Shown here: in pieces, positions 10,144 through 24,400 of the stretch | How the letters are laid out: each line of letters opens with the position of its first letter | How positions within the stretch are numbered: the stretch's first letter is position 1 | Assembly (NCBI GenBank): GCA_030762175.1 | Contig: CM060838.1 | Coordinates: forward strand, 23,244,001-23,308,000 | Direction: 5' to 3' | Length of the DNA: 64,000 nt | From: Metallyticus violacea | Lineage: Eukaryota > Arthropoda > Insecta > Mantodea > Metallyticidae | Program-made: the position numbers and the translations under genes | The notes under the pieces: generated by a model | Told to the model about the DNA's origin: nothing | What the model saw: the letters and a program-made list of their open reading frames with translations, nothing else | The model's database searches: none

Positions 10144-11589
10144 CTAAAGTAAGAATTTGCTTATATTAACAAAAGAATGTCGCTCTCGAATCACTTGAGA
10201 CTTCATGTTAAGATGAACAAAGCAAACTATGAAAGTTATCGAAGCCTGGAGAGTTTTCAGGGAGGAATTCCTGAAACAAATGCAAGCAATGTTACCCAGC
10301 TGAAATCTAATCTAAGTGTTAAGCACATGTACCAAAGTCTAAGCCACCGTAATGATAATGACGTCATCAGTTTCAATAATACTCTATTGTTCGTTGATTT
10401 GCTTCAGTAGATCAAGAAGAAAACAACATTTTATACATTCTAATGCTCAAAGTGTTGCTGCTGTTCAAAAAGCAAAGGGATATTCTATATGAAGCTGCAG
10501 GGATCGGGGGAGGCAACGGAAGAAACATTCTGTTTGCAAACGTAAAGGAACTTCCTGTGATTCAAAGAGTTCATAGAAATGACACATAGAGAGGTATGCG
10601 ACTGACGTCAGAAGGAACGCATTTCCTCCAGTTTCTATACAAGCAGCCGTGAAGCTTCCACGAATTTCAGTTATTCCAAACACCTGACTATCGACATGCG
10701 AAGTTTAAACCGCTAAAATTGGATGATCACGTCACAAGCCTTTGAGAAGGATTTGCTTGAGACGTTCTCTAGATTATTATTAGACGACGAGTCAGAGAAA
10801 AGAGAGAGAGAATCTGAGATTACGTAATTTATAAATAGTTTAAAGTATCATTAACATAATGAACTCTGAGTTCTAATAAAATCTCTGTGCTAATTATTTG
10901 AACGTTTACAGAGAATTGGCAGCGAAATAAAGCGGCGAGCCGCGGGCAGGAAGGGAAGACCGTAATCGTGAGGTCCTTGAAGGTCGTTACGGGTTGAACC
11001 AAGGTCGCCGTCCTATATCGACTCCATGGTGACCTCCACAAACAGGTTGTCGATTTTAATAGCAGTGTGATAATAGCTCAAGTCTGAGATATCCTAATAT
11101 GGAGTAAAATAGAGTGATACAACTGAGGAAGAAACCATTAAAAACCTATTAACCATCTAAGGCCGGTAGGTACATGAGCTGCTTTCTTCTTCTGCAACAT
11201 TTCGATTTGCAACGTTTTTATGTTTCAAAGAGATGCTTAGTATGACTTCAAAATCTAAATTACATGAAGCAACTTTTACGTCCTTTAGTGACAAAAACTT
11301 TTCAGATCATTTTCAAATTTCGATTTTAGCTGTTTATACACATTTCAAGAATCAAACCACATTTCTTCCGGACCGGGTAAGTACGATGAAAAAATAAATA
11401 TATAACAATTCACGTTTAATTTGGTGGGGTTTTTTTTTTCTCCCGTTTCTTAAAGGGGTTACTGGAAGTCAAAACGGCCGGAGTGCGAAGCTAAACACGC
11501 TACAACCTTTATGTTATTAATAAAGTAAGCGCCTAACCAAAGATTGGATGCTCTGTAGAATTTTTCTGCGCTGTCATGTCCAGGTCTGA

Positions 11590-12290
11590 ATATTTTATTA
11601 TTTAGGAAACTAGTCCAAATGTCTCACTAAATGAAAGTCAATTGGGGAAAGTTCGTGCGAATATGCTGGATGAGGTAACATTTCATAGCCAGTTAAGCTT
11701 GTCCGGGTGTTATCATGAAGAAGAATAAGCCCTATTCTATTGATTAATGCTGACTGTTTTTCTTACAGATTCTGAAAGAATTTTGTAAATTTCTTGAAAA
11801 TGCTTATCCGAAGTAATTTTTTCGCCACCATGCAGAAGTCGCCATAACCTTCCTCGGGTGTAATTTTGATTTCGCAATGAGTTTCAGTCATTTTGCCAAC
11901 TGCTTTCATTTCGATCCAGAAAGGGATCATTTTTCTTGCCCAAAAGCAGTGAAGAACAAATTTGAAATCTACGACATTTTTGATGTCCGTTTAATTCATG
12001 TTGAATCCATTTATCAAGTTGTTTTCACAAACAGTTGAAAGTGCAAGACAAAGTTACTCAGAAAGTTATCGATTAGTTTGACGCGTATTTGCTTCAACAA
12101 TTTCCCTGAGTTGATCATCATCAACATTACAATGACATCTTCCACATTTCTTATTTTCAAGGTTTGAAACATCAAGCTCGAAACTATTCAGACCAACGCT
12201 GAACTGCGTGCTTGAAAGTGCTTCTTTCTCTTCGTTCTTCCACCGCATTCGAGTAATTTGCGCTGCAGTGTATCAAAGTTTAAACTCCTG
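11590..12290 (-). pseudogene. Mariner transposase relic (SETMAR-like), heavily decayed
   Basis: Minus-strand frames, read piecewise, show mariner landmarks in order. VDDDQLREIVEANTRQTNR, an HTH-linker segment, lies near 12080-12150. A FHLH/NKNDPF-like stretch survives only as KMIPFWIEMKA. LLHDN, with the second catalytic Asp, is near 11715-11730. LPHPAYSHELSPIDFHLV, with the third catalytic Asp, follows at about 11640-11690. Several stops and frame changes interrupt the frame, and the region of the first catalytic Asp is not recognisable. The order and spacing fit a DD34D mariner of the type fused in vertebrate SETMAR. I could not place its terminal repeats. It lies in the presumed tropomyosin intron, in the same orientation. 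Confidence 0.72.
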
Positions 12291-12528
12291 CTTCTCAACG
12301 TAACTACAAGACGTTTAGTATAATATAATACAATGTCATTTTCAACAATAGTAATACCAATAGAGCAGCCTTAATGTAAGCTTTAAAATAAAAACCAATT
12401 TAAAAATTGAAGTGTATATATTTACATTTTGTAATTTAAAGTTAATGCTGTATAAAACAATCATTAATTTCCAAATGACTTAATTCTTCTGTCGTGATCA
12501 ATTGCACTTGAACTGGGTTTTATGCGTC

Positions 12529-12587
<59 letters not shown>

Positions 12588-12599
12588 TGATAATAATAA
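12529..12599. repeat. (TAA)n microsatellite
   Basis: More than 20 near-perfect TAA units with a TGA interruption near the right end. Confidence 0.97.
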
Positions 12600-13309
12600 A
12601 CAAATCGAATGCGATTTCCCACTCTCTTCTCTCTCCTTCTGTTTTTAAATATATTCGTAATTTTCTAGACAAGATATCTGAGAACAGAATATAGTGCTGC
12701 CTTCCTACAGATAATTCACTTACACAGTTACAGCAGTTTCAAAAGTTCAGAACCTCCCTAAACTTTTATTTTAGGTTTGTTATTTCATTTTAAAACAAAC
12801 CCAGCTCAAAGCTTAAACAAAGTAGAGCTAAAGGAGTAAACAAAAAGGAATTTAAGTGCTGCTGAGCGGGTTCCGGTTTCGGCATTCCTGAGAAATATTT
12901 AAATAGGAATAGGTCTATAACAGCGTCCATCTAAACTCAAGAGATTATCTCAAAAGTTACTTGACCCAAAAAACATCGAAGCCCGTTTAATAAGTCGAGG
13001 TTGATTGAGGTGCCATGCGATGTCCTTATAGCTCTCAGTGGCATCTTCACTGGCAGTGACAAGCTTGGGTCGGAAATGCTTTTCGGAAATGCTTTTCGGA
13101 AATGCCATATTAAAAATATTACCTGCAGTTTCCTTATGGGCTCCATAAAAATTGTTTCTAAGGATAGTGTGTGATATGTATACAGAGTTCCAGTAAAAAA
13201 AAAAATATTCCAAATAATCTCTCTTGTATTTTACCTCTTTTCTACCTTGATTTGATTGAAGGAAATATTTCGGTACCTCAGTCTTGCTCAATGGCTGACC
13301 ATTTGTGCC

Positions 13310-13690
13310 TATGCTCCCATAGGGCACCTCCGGAAGAGATGAGATGAGGGAGGGATCAGACTACGGGAAGTGAAGCAAGGAAGTAACACTGTTTCCAGAT
13401 AAAACAACCCGACGCCGGCGGAGTTCCCTCTCCTCCAAGGTATTCGAGCCCTTCAGAGGGGTCACTTCCATATCAGACGTCGAGGCAGAAACCTTCATAG
13501 TGCAAGTCATCGACACATCGCAATAGCTAACAGAACCAACAGAATGACATATGAAATAAGAGAGCGTGAGAGGAAAGATCCATCACAGCATTCACCTAAG
13601 CGACCAGGGAAAACCATGGAAAATCCCAAGTTCAAGAAGGCCACCCAATGAGATCTGAACCAGGGACCTTCTGCCAAGAGTTACTGCCTG
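13310..13690 (-). repeat. GC-richer segment with reversed B-box-like motif
   Basis: The block is distinctly GC-richer than its surroundings. Near its right end, the reverse strand reads CCCTGGTTCAGATCTCATTG, which resembles a pol III B box, preceded by GGCAGTAACTCTTGG. It could be an old tRNA-headed SINE on the minus strand. I see no second copy in this window and no target duplication. Confidence 0.3.
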
Positions 13691-14662
13691 TCCCTCTGTT
13701 CGGTTAAGTCCCATTTTCGTATGAGTAAAGGTATGTACTCTGTTTTAGGTCGATGCACACACTTAGGAGCCGATGGTAAGGCATCCTGGGATTTCAAACT
13801 TTCGGCACTAGATACGGCATCTATGGTCCTAACTGGAAGGAAAGAAAACTCCTGAGGTATTCGTTTAGATAGACAGCAAGTTGACAAACATTAGCACCCT
13901 ATTTCATATTATTTGATTTTGAAAGTTGGGGTCGCATTTTTTTTTTTTCTTCTTTTTTTAATCTGCTATTAAAAACATAATGTGGGCTTCAAGATATAAA
14001 TTGATTATACTCAATCAGCAGAGTTGACAACAAAATCGGTTCATTTGTGGGTCTCCTACCTCCACACTGCTGGAATCCTTTCTAAGCCGCCGAACGAATG
14101 TGTCCTCCATTTTGACCTTTCATCTCTCACTCATTACCGGAGATCTGTCAGAGTTGCTGCGCAAGAAGTTTCGGACGTGTTTCTACAAAGCAACAAATTT
14201 TTCACCTCCTCTGCCTCCACAGCTGGCTGCTACAGGAGCATTGTCGGCATTTAGTAAAGCTTGCGGGACAAAGAACATTGAAATGTGCTGTTATGTAACA
14301 AAGTCTCGCTGACTTGTTTATCTCTAAAGAGATTGCAAGATATATCGAAATGTTCTCGTTCCAACACCAGAGGAATGTCACTTTTCTAAATATAGCAGCT
14401 AGTGCTAAGCTCAGCTAACTCTTGATATATGGCAATGGAAAACAGGATAAAGTGCTGACTGGACGAAACGTAAAGGAAAAAATAATAACTCTTCGCAGAA
14501 CTTAACGTAAAATGTTTGTTTCTTGTAGAATGAACATGTGTTATGCCACTAACATAACAGATGTTAATACGTGTAGCATTTTTACAGTAATCGGTGAACA
14601 ATCATGTTAGGGTGAGGAATGTTGTTTAATATTCTAATTGGGTGCTTCAACATTATCTATCT

Positions 14663-14945
14663 TTAAGTTCCAAAATATCGCCGAGATCGTTAAGGCGCGG
14701 ACTCGTGAGCGAGAGGTCTGGGGTTCGAATCCTGCCAGGTCGTCCTCCCTGACTGAGATTTTTTCCGGGTTTTCCTCAGTCCTCATAAATGACAAATGCA
14801 CGGGAGGTACCCTAAGTTAGACCTGGGACGTTTCCTTCCCTAAATCCTTTCCCAATTTACCATTTCATTTCATATATCATCAGTGTCCACCGCCTGTGGT
14901 GTCTCAGTAGTAAAAACGGGCGTTAAACACTATTAAGTTCCAAAA
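14663..14945 (+). mobile_element. SINE-A copy A1 with 13-bp target duplication
   Basis: A tRNA-derived SINE. The head is GCCGAGATCGTTAAGGCGCG with an A-box-like start and a B box GGGGTTCGAATCC (near 14721). The body contains TTTTTTCCGGGTTTTCCTCA and TCATAAATGACAAATGCACG. The tail is CAGTAGTAAAAACGGGCGTT ending near 14932. The copy is flanked by perfect direct repeats TTAAGTTCCAAAA at 14663-14675 and 14933-14945, which prove retrotransposition by target-primed insertion. It is the best-preserved of the seven SINE-A copies here together with the one at 62749. Confidence 0.93.
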
Positions 14946-15185
14946 GTTGTCAGCTGATTAACCTTTAGAGATGATGGAAATAAATTAATTATGTAATTTT
15001 AATATATTGTCTATTCACTTCATTTTCATCTTTGAATTAATAACTAATGTATGTTAAAAGTAAGTCCTCGGGTATTTGTCTGGAAAATACTCCTTTGCGG
15101 CACGTTTCATTTTATCAATGTAATTTTTTTCCTTGAAGACCTTTCTTTACACAAGAGAAGAGGTCTTTGGTGCTAGACGTGAATT

Positions 15186-15405
15186 GTAGCGTCTGTCCTG
15201 ATGAAACCACACTTGGCTCGTAGGCCCAAGATCGGGGATTCAATCCCGGCAGGGATCGATGGATTTTTTCGGGCGTAAAAATCCTAAATATGACTTCCTT
15301 TGGAACAGAAATAAAGCTGTGGGTGCCGTTTCGTAGATTTACCGCACGTAAAAGAAAGTCAAGCCTGAAGAGAGAGGGAGAGAGGCCTCATCAAAACGCC
15401 ACAGT
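15186..15405 (+). mobile_element. SINE-B copy B1, diverged and truncated
   Basis: Aligned to the other SINE-B copies: TCGTAGGCCCAAGATCGGGG, a B box GGGATTCAATCCC, GGATTTTTTCGGGCGTAAAA, and then the AAGTCAAGCCTGAAG segment. The head is partly deleted relative to the full copy at 60601, and the 3' third is missing or unrecognisable after about 15405. It is older than most copies. Confidence 0.8.
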
Positions 15406-15409
15406 TCCT

Positions 15410-18400
15410 CGCCGCAACCTTGGCGATGAAGAAGCGGGCAAACACAATGCCCCAGCTGTCTTCGCCTGAGTATAGTGTGTTCAGAATTGAAGAATAATAT
15501 TTAGTATTCACGGGGGTATTCATTTCCTTGAAGACAACCAAGGAAATCCCAAAAGATTGTCATGAACTTCTTTGGGCACTCAGTGACTTTAAATGTTTTC
15601 TACCAACTTGACATTTCGAAAGAGTAAATATTTTCATCCCTTACGACAATGGACTCCAGTACTTCCTTCTGTTTACCTTGGCAAATATATAAAACTTGCA
15701 TGAACAGGTCACATGATAACACTACCTTCCATTGATCTTCATCTCCCAATCTTGTGGAAAATTCTTTGAGCAATTATTCTTCAACAAAACAGGCGCTTTC
15801 TTCCGTCACTACTTCCACATCTTCGATCTTCTATCTTCATACAAAACTGGTTAGCCCAGTACAGTGTGATGGAGATGCAGTACTAAATATTGAACACTGC
15901 AACAACTTATTAACCGAACCAGTACGTGTAAAGAGTTTGAAATCGCACCCTAACTTTCTTATAAATGGTGTTATCTTTCACCCAAGGCGTGTGCATATCA
16001 GTCCGGAAACTTCTGAAATCACATAGATGACTAACTTACATGCTTACTTTGAAAAGTGTGTTTAGTTTAATTATTTGCCAAGTCATCACTAATGTGCAGA
16101 ACACACGCGCGAAGAACGCCACCTCTAAACCACGCAGCTCCCCAGTTGTCCTCACGAGGCTGAGTGGACCCCGTTCCAGATCTCCTTTATTATATATGTG
16201 CTAATAACATTCTTGATGCCAGCATTAAGAAGCTTCAATTTGTTGGCAGTGTAGCGGTAAGAAAGGAAGAACTAACCGCAGTGAAGCGCAGACGATAATA
16301 GCAAATATTATTATTAAGATGTGTGATGAGAAATTTAGATGAAAACAATTGATAGCACATCTTACCCGAGCAGAAAAGGAGTAGATTTCTTTGTGCACTG
16401 TCTATATTCTAACCATCAACTTTGCCTTGGCTGTCTTCACTGTATTTTTCCTGTTTACTATTTCTGACATTACATCATTTTATTTATTTATTTATTTATT
16501 TATTTACTATGATTGGCTGGCTAAATGACCTAGAGGATGCGATGAGGATGCTATATGACGCGCTCCGAGTCAAGTTTAGCATAGCTATAGATGGCGAGCA
16601 GTATTCTAAAAGTAGCTTTATTATTAAAATCTCCAAAACTTATTTATATGCTGTACTTTAGTGAAACTTTCCCGCCAATTCCCTCCGTCTCTCTCATTTG
16701 TTGCAGTTGGTAAGAAGGGCCTGGGCCACTCTCTGCCTCCGCGTGCGTTTGTTCATGTCTTACCTGCCCACTTATATAGATGTATTAATTTGTTGAGTTT
16801 ATTACTGTTGTATGACTCCAAAGCTCAGAGTTTAAAATCGCCCCGAATTTAACCAGACATATTTTTATCCATTCTCCTGACACGGGCTTTAAAACAATTA
16901 TTTCAAGAATGCTATTTGTACCCAAAGACATAGAAATGTAATCACTTGTACAATGTGAACAGTATGCTTGAAAAGCAACTGACATGAACCGAAGAACTGT
17001 TCCTAGTCTCAAAAGGAAAATATTTTGAACTTGAAAGTTACTAAAGCCAGTTTCATCGCCTTCGAAACCATTGCTACCATCTTTATTATCACAATCATCG
17101 TCTCATTATCAAACCATAGCATTTATTGATTATTTTCATCTCCCTTGATAATGCACACTATTAATGAACAACAACGCAATAATTTTCAGAGACTGTATAG
17201 GAACCTTAGACAAACAACTTAAGATAGGGAATCTACGGTCTGCCTTTTCAAATTTCAAAGTTATGACATTTAGTATTCGCCTTAAAATAAAAAATATTAC
17301 TCCTCAGGACCCGAAACTACGATCTTCGAAACCATAACTGGTCTCATCCGGTGAGGTAAATAACGTCTTTTATAACAACATAAGTTAACAGTTGTTCAGT
17401 TGTGTTATATAATTAGTGCGATATTTTAGAGAATTTTATAGAATTAAATCTTGAAAAACTGATTGTGAGCCATCAAAAATCGGGATTTCTTCGTTCGTGA
17501 AGCAGGTTTGATGACTTTCTAAGGCAAATGTTTACCCCATTATGCTTTAATACTGATTTATTTCAAGTTTTTTATTGCTCATTTGTTTGAGATAGACCTA
17601 CCTCAAATTGCATGTCTAAAACCGCTCTAAAATTTCTGTAATGATTGTGGTATGGCTCATTAACTCCTGGTATCTAATCAAGGGAGGCTTTTCAAATTGT
17701 AATCACCTACTATTATTGGTGTATCTTGCTGAGGTTTTGCTAAGTACTACATTCAATGCAATTCTTGCATCCTTATGCCAAAGAATGTGCCTCAAGGACG
17801 GAAGTAAAAAATTATCAAACATATTTTCTCTGAATCTAAGCATCGTGGCGTTGTTTTCAGTTGCACAATTTCACAGACTGTCGCGCATGAAAGATTCATT
17901 ACGGAGGGGATACAAACATTTGGCACGCTGAACAGGCTTGTGCTGCACAGAATTTTGATGTTTTGTAGATAGCTGTAATATGAATATGTTAGAAATATGA
18001 TGGGAAAAAAATAGTACCTTCGCTTCGAGCAACCCTTTGGCTTTTAGTTCTGCTATTGGAATCTCCAAACGAATCACTTAAGTAAATGAAGTAATAATAT
18101 GGCGGCTATCCAATAGTATCAGACATTATTGATATTGCAATTAACAAGGCTGAAGTTTCGCTGTAATAGCGCACCGACAGAGGTGATGTCATAGGGACGA
18201 AGTAGGGCAAATACTAGCCATGACCCGATTTCAACGGGATTGACCATATGTGTGACCTGTTGATACACAGACGGACTTGCGGATGCAAGAAGAGAGTGAA
18301 GTGCATCATAAAAGAATGTTTTTTTAATATAATGCCTGTAGGAACCTGTCTTGTTAGGATTTGCTATGAAATAATGATGACAATGCTACATCGTGTGTCT

Positions 18401-21400
18401 GTCTGGTGGTCACTGGGAAAGTTTCACTACATCTCACGAACTTGTGCAATCTAAAGTTCGCCTTTTCCTTTCTCGTAGATAGGACACGATCTGTACGTCA
18501 TTCTTTGATAATGCAAGCATTGCCTATTTCAATGACGTAGCTGACACGTTGAAAAACAAACTTAAATCATATTTGAATTATTGCATGCTAGATGTACTTC
18601 ATTTATTAAATGGAGGGTTTTAACTTTTATCATAACGTGAAAATAATTATCTAAGAGAGAAAATTAGGATTTTATTCTGAGTGGAAAGCTCAGTTTCCAC
18701 AAGTATGTTTACTCTCGTATGGGCTATAACATATTTTATCTACTAATGTTACGAAAGTGCACGATTAGTTGATCCTGATCAGGTAACAAAAGCTAATCAT
18801 TACATCGATTGTTTTCAAAGCGTGTTTTACGTGTTATAAAGGTGTGTTATGTGTTTCATACGAATATAGCGATTAGCTTTTGTTCCCTGGAAACAATAAA
18901 TAAATGACTGAACTGCAATTATGAATATTTATAGCAGGCACGTCATTTAATGAAATTACATTATTTCTAATATTAACTTAATATCAATGTTATAGTTGGT
19001 CAGAAGAGTTGATTTGGTTTTCGAATATTCAAAGACTGGCTGATTTAATGATCTTGAACTTTTTGTATAAATACGCTAATATAGTACCACAATTTATATT
19101 TACTTAAATACTCACGCCAGTCCTTGAATTTCGTGTAATTGTTCATATAAAGTTTTCTAAATTTTTCAGGGAAGTACATCCAAAGTTGTATGTTCGATTG
19201 ATTGTATGATTGCAGCTGGTAGAAGCGAGAAAGTGAAACCCAAACTGGAGACTACAGCAACAATATTTGTTGATTTCTCTTGTTACCAAGAAACTATTCC
19301 CCATCATATAAATGTAAAGGGTTAAGCAGGCTTTGACAGAGTCGAATAAATTGCAATTTATAATACATTTATTTCTTTAATTTTGAAAATAAATTTCGTT
19401 AAATATGCCAAACGTATAACATATTGTAGATAACACATTACAAATTAGTTTTAATTTACAAAAATTATTAGTTGTCTAAATAAATAGTTTTCCGTCATGG
19501 AACCTAAATAATTGTTTTAATTCACTCCTTGAAACATAATTTGAATTAAGAAGAATTGGAGGAGGTTAAGTGCACTTTTTGAACTTATTTAGAGTAATAA
19601 CGAAATGAAATAAACAGTTTAGTTAACATGGCATTAAAATAAAGATTTCTACCAACATTTGCTATTATTTTTTAGTTTATCTTTCACAGCTGAAATAAAA
19701 TTAACAATTAGTAGACTAAATAAACCTTTCAAATTAACATTTCTGCCAATATTTGTTTACTTTTTCTGAAATATAAAGCAACTTCTTTCTTTCTTTACAT
19801 TTTCTGCATTCACATGACAAATTATATTCTTTTCACATTACGCAGTACAATTCTTCGGGACTAGTGGAGGGACAGCATTTAGCATCACTTAAAATATCTT
19901 TCAGTTTAAAAATATAATTTTCTTTGGACATTTTCATTTAGTAGTCCCATATATTCACAAACAATTCCAGAATGTGCCAATTCTATTTATCCATAACAAT
20001 CAACATTATTCCCATCGACAACAGTTGGCTGTTTTAAGCAATAGCAAATGTACATAATATTTTATTTAAATTATATATTCCTTTCATTACTTAAGTGCTA
20101 GTAATTGAAAAATATATTGTATGCAACACGAGGGTGAACAGATTTTGTTCACTCACCTCAGGAAACAAAACTTTTCATTCATGAATAAGTAAGTACCTGC
20201 ATTATTCTCTTGTTGCATAAATAACTGTAATATTAATATTTAATTTTATTGAAATATGTACATTTATCATTGATTAAGCGAGAGTTCAACGTTATCGATG
20301 ACAATAATATTGATTGTTAAGGAGATGTAACCATAACGGTTTGAATTGTTTATAGATATGCAGCTAAAATGTACGGAAAAATTGTATGTTTATTTCTGAA
20401 GATATTTTATTTTATACAAGAAGTACTGTGTCATAATTTAATATGTACATTATTCCAAAAAACGCACTTATTTTTAAATTTTAAGTTCATAAAATTTTAT
20501 AGCAATGAATACCTTGTTTTTAATTCATTGCTACGAATAAGCCCACTGTTTAGGTCGCTAAGGAAAATGAAATAAACACCATTTATTAGGGATTTATTTA
20601 TGTGTTTATTAATTGATAATTAAAAATTGCCTAATGTCATGTTTAAATGAATAGCTAAATCATTCCATTCCATCTTTTACTTTAAAGAACATGAATATTT
20701 TTTTTTTTTCCCAGTTTATTGGAATATGAGATACCTGGTTCCAACAGAATATTTATCTCATGCTGAGAAACATTGCGAGATGTTTATTTGTTTTCCATTT
20801 TCGTTTACCTACATATGTTAATCAAACACAAAACAAAAACATAACGATATAGACAAGGAGATTGTATTTGCACAATGACTTCTGTCGCTATAGAGTTAGA
20901 TGCTTTACTTTGAGTAATTATCGTAGAATTATGATCGTTCAAAAGGCAAGCGCCCGGTCAGCAGATGGCGGTTCGTTGAACGAGAATTAGATGCACTGCA
21001 ACTGCAATTGCACTGCGCTCAAAGTTAATCATGTTTCAATATCCCTTGATCAGCACGGATTTGATCGAGAACTGTGTACATGGCCCTAAAGATTGGAAAA
21101 TATATATTTGGAGTATTTTTGACTCAGGTTTTATAGTTAAGAGAATTATTAGGATTAATTTATATTAAAGGCAACTTTTTTTCACACAAGCCATGTGTTA
21201 GGTAAGATTTGGAATCAGTTCAGATAGAACTTGGTTCGATTCCCAGGTGGACTCGAATTTTTTCTTTGAACTGGTTCCAAACTCTCTCTCTGTGTCATAA
21301 AATTGTGTTTAATGTTACGCAATGAATTTCTGTAAGAGGTAAGCAATCTAAAAGTCACGACTAATTATAAAATTTGGGTGTCTGATATGGACATAGCTGT

Positions 21401-24400
21401 ATGAAGTTTAATTTAAAACGTAACAATAATTTCTATCCTTTTTTGTTATTGTAATTAGTGCGATGTGTTTTTGTTTCCATTGACGCTATTATGGCTAGGT
21501 TTCCAGTTAGTTTTGACGTACAAAATTGAAAAAACTTACGAGAAATAGATCAAGTATCATTAGAATCCCTAAAAACAAAACTAAAAGCGACCCAAGCAGC
21601 AAATTCAAATTTATAAACGGGAAATTCTTTTCGACTCGGCAAGCATTTGTGTACGAGTGTGAAATCTCGAATAAGGGAAACCCTGAACGGGAGAAATCCG
21701 GATTACAGTATTGGACTGTGTCACGTCTACACCCACACACACACACTGAATCCCGTTAGCCCATCCTTTGTCACGTAAACATGTTCCTGGTCAGCGGTCC
21801 GAGACTTTATGTCCCCGTTAACGACAATAGGCTTATTCCACCGATCGAAAGCGTTTATAACCGCAGCAAGATTATGTAGTTAGGACCAACAGCTGTTTAG
21901 CAAGTACTAAAACTCCGTATTTTTTAATTTTGTTCAATCGAAAATAAATGTGGAACGCGCAATACAGATCCGAATAATTTATTGCCTAAACAAACGGACA
22001 AAAGGCTTAATCAGTAGCGTATGCCTGAGTAAAACCGCCGTCTCTGAAGTTATAGTAGACTTTAAAAACAAAAATGCAAACCAAATCATATATAGGAAAC
22101 AAACCATTGCTATTTTCTATTTTTCTTCATAAAAATTATTATAGATGAATTGTTTATTGAATTATTAATTGTAACATCAATAGATTTACTAAATATTTGT
22201 TAGTTTCTTGTTTCTTTATACTGCTCATTGACATCAACAGGTAATATTATCTGTATTTATAAAATACGTAAAGAAATATGTCATAGTTTTGTAAATTTCT
22301 AGTCCCTGAGGGGCACTTATATAGTCGAAACGATAAGTCTATGTTTGGAACTTTACCGAAAGTTGCATATGGGCGATCGTTTTCCTTTATGAGAGGTAAC
22401 AAGTGTTTAGAAAGCTTTTACCCATTCCTCTGAGCTCTTCAACTTCTGGGAATTGAATATTTGGACCATCCATACCAATTCATACTTCTGTTGTCACAAG
22501 AAGGTGGATATAATAAGTAACAAGTAACCGTTTCACAGAAATATATTTTATCGACATCCTTTGACTTCCTGTTAATCTGACTGAGAAAATATCCACTTAG
22601 GTGCCGTCAACAAGTGTAAACACTATACAAGGATAACAACTGTGTTCAAAAGAGATGTTCAAAGTAGAAAAATAGTCCTATATAAATGCACTCAATGGTT
22701 AAAAGGCAAGAGAAAAGTGCCCAGTCCCAAATAGACCTGAGAGAAAATCGATCAAATTCAACCTCTGATCATATTTTTAAATTTCTCTGTTTTTTTTTTT
22801 TGTTCCTTTACAATATTTTTATTTATAATTATACGATAATACAAAAAATACATTACAATATAAAAGATTATAATAAGCTGGAGAAGTGAATATTTGGACA
22901 ATTTTGGATGCATATTATTTGTATGTGTTAAGCTCCTTAAATTTTTTCTGAGGATTTTGGCTTTGCGATATAGCCCAGTATTTTAGTAATGAGTTTATCT
23001 ATACATTTGTACAAGGGCTTCTTTATTTTTTCTTTTTAAAGCTTAGGTTTGGTTATAGAAATTGTGAAAGAAAAAGATATAAGACAGCCTGGTATTCGCA
23101 CGATACAAAGAAAAACAATGAACGGCGGAGATGGATGGCTGTGTAGCTATATATAACTACAATTCTATCTGGGCTCTCTTTTTCTTTGGAGTTATTTTCC
23201 TGGAGTCATGCTGTCAGCTCAAACATTCTAGTATTATAAAAAGATTAATTTTTGCCATGAATTTTTACTGGGGCAGTAGAACTCAAAGCTATTTTTTGAA
23301 ATCCCAGATTGAACTTTTTTTTTATTTAGGTTAATTACTTTCAAGCTTGAAAACTTTTTATAAATATTTGCGTTTTTGTTCAAATTTATGAGAAATGTGT
23401 AAAAAGATATCCCCCATGTGAGAAAAGGTTTTTAAGAATTTAACAGAGCCTTAAGCCATTTATGAAAAGGTTCTCTTAAAGAAAACTTACGCAAGACAAT
23501 ACGATTGTCTATTGTATTGAAGAAATACGACAATCGACTGTGACAATACGATTCTGTAATAAATAGTATGTATTTAATTGCTACAACAATATTGTCTACT
23601 AAACATTAATAAACCTTTTCCCGCTCCTGTCATAGTAAGTGTGCTATTATTGTGTTGTTTTTAGGGAAGCAAGTAAATAAAATTTACCTTAATAATGTTG
23701 GTTGCTACAGACTTACAACATTTTCAGAATTTCAATAAGGAACACATTTTCCCCCCTCAAAGGCGTGTAGAGATTGATCTCTAACCATAAAATTGCCAAC
23801 CATGCAAGTTAATGTAATAATATATTTATTTTGCACTTCTTATTCATGGGCAATACACCCAATGAATACAGCAAATACATCATACATGCAGCTCTTCTTG
23901 GCATTATTTAATAATGTTTTATTAGTCCTATAATCTTTGACAACTAGCATTAAAATTAAAATTTATTTAATTTAAAGACAATTTATACCGTTCATTGCTC
24001 AATTTCTTGTTTAATATTGAAAACACCTCCTCTGCAAATGCATTATCGTTGGGAATGTTTAAAAAGTGGAAAATTGTTATACTCGCATTAGAAACATAAT
24101 ACAGGAATGTAAATACTGAACATTTTAAACCAATTTTCTTCCAATGATTGATAATTTTGTTCCTTAAACTGTCACGAAATATACAAAATTTCTCATTAAC
24201 AGACAACAGACAGTATCAAACAGGCAAATAACAACGTAACACGAGACAAGTGCTGACCAGATTAACGATTCAATCCCCACCTACAAGCTACTGGCGTTGG
24301 CGCTTGATCCCGAACACTTTGTAACTATAAGAAATTTAGAAAATGTTTCACCTTCCTAAGAGAGTAAGTAAAAAAAATATTGTAACAACAAACAATTGAA

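Noticed and set aside
21190..21300. tRNA or SINE around GGTTCGATTCCCA
   Set aside because: No cloverleaf, no A box at the right spacing and no similarity to the other SINE bodies.
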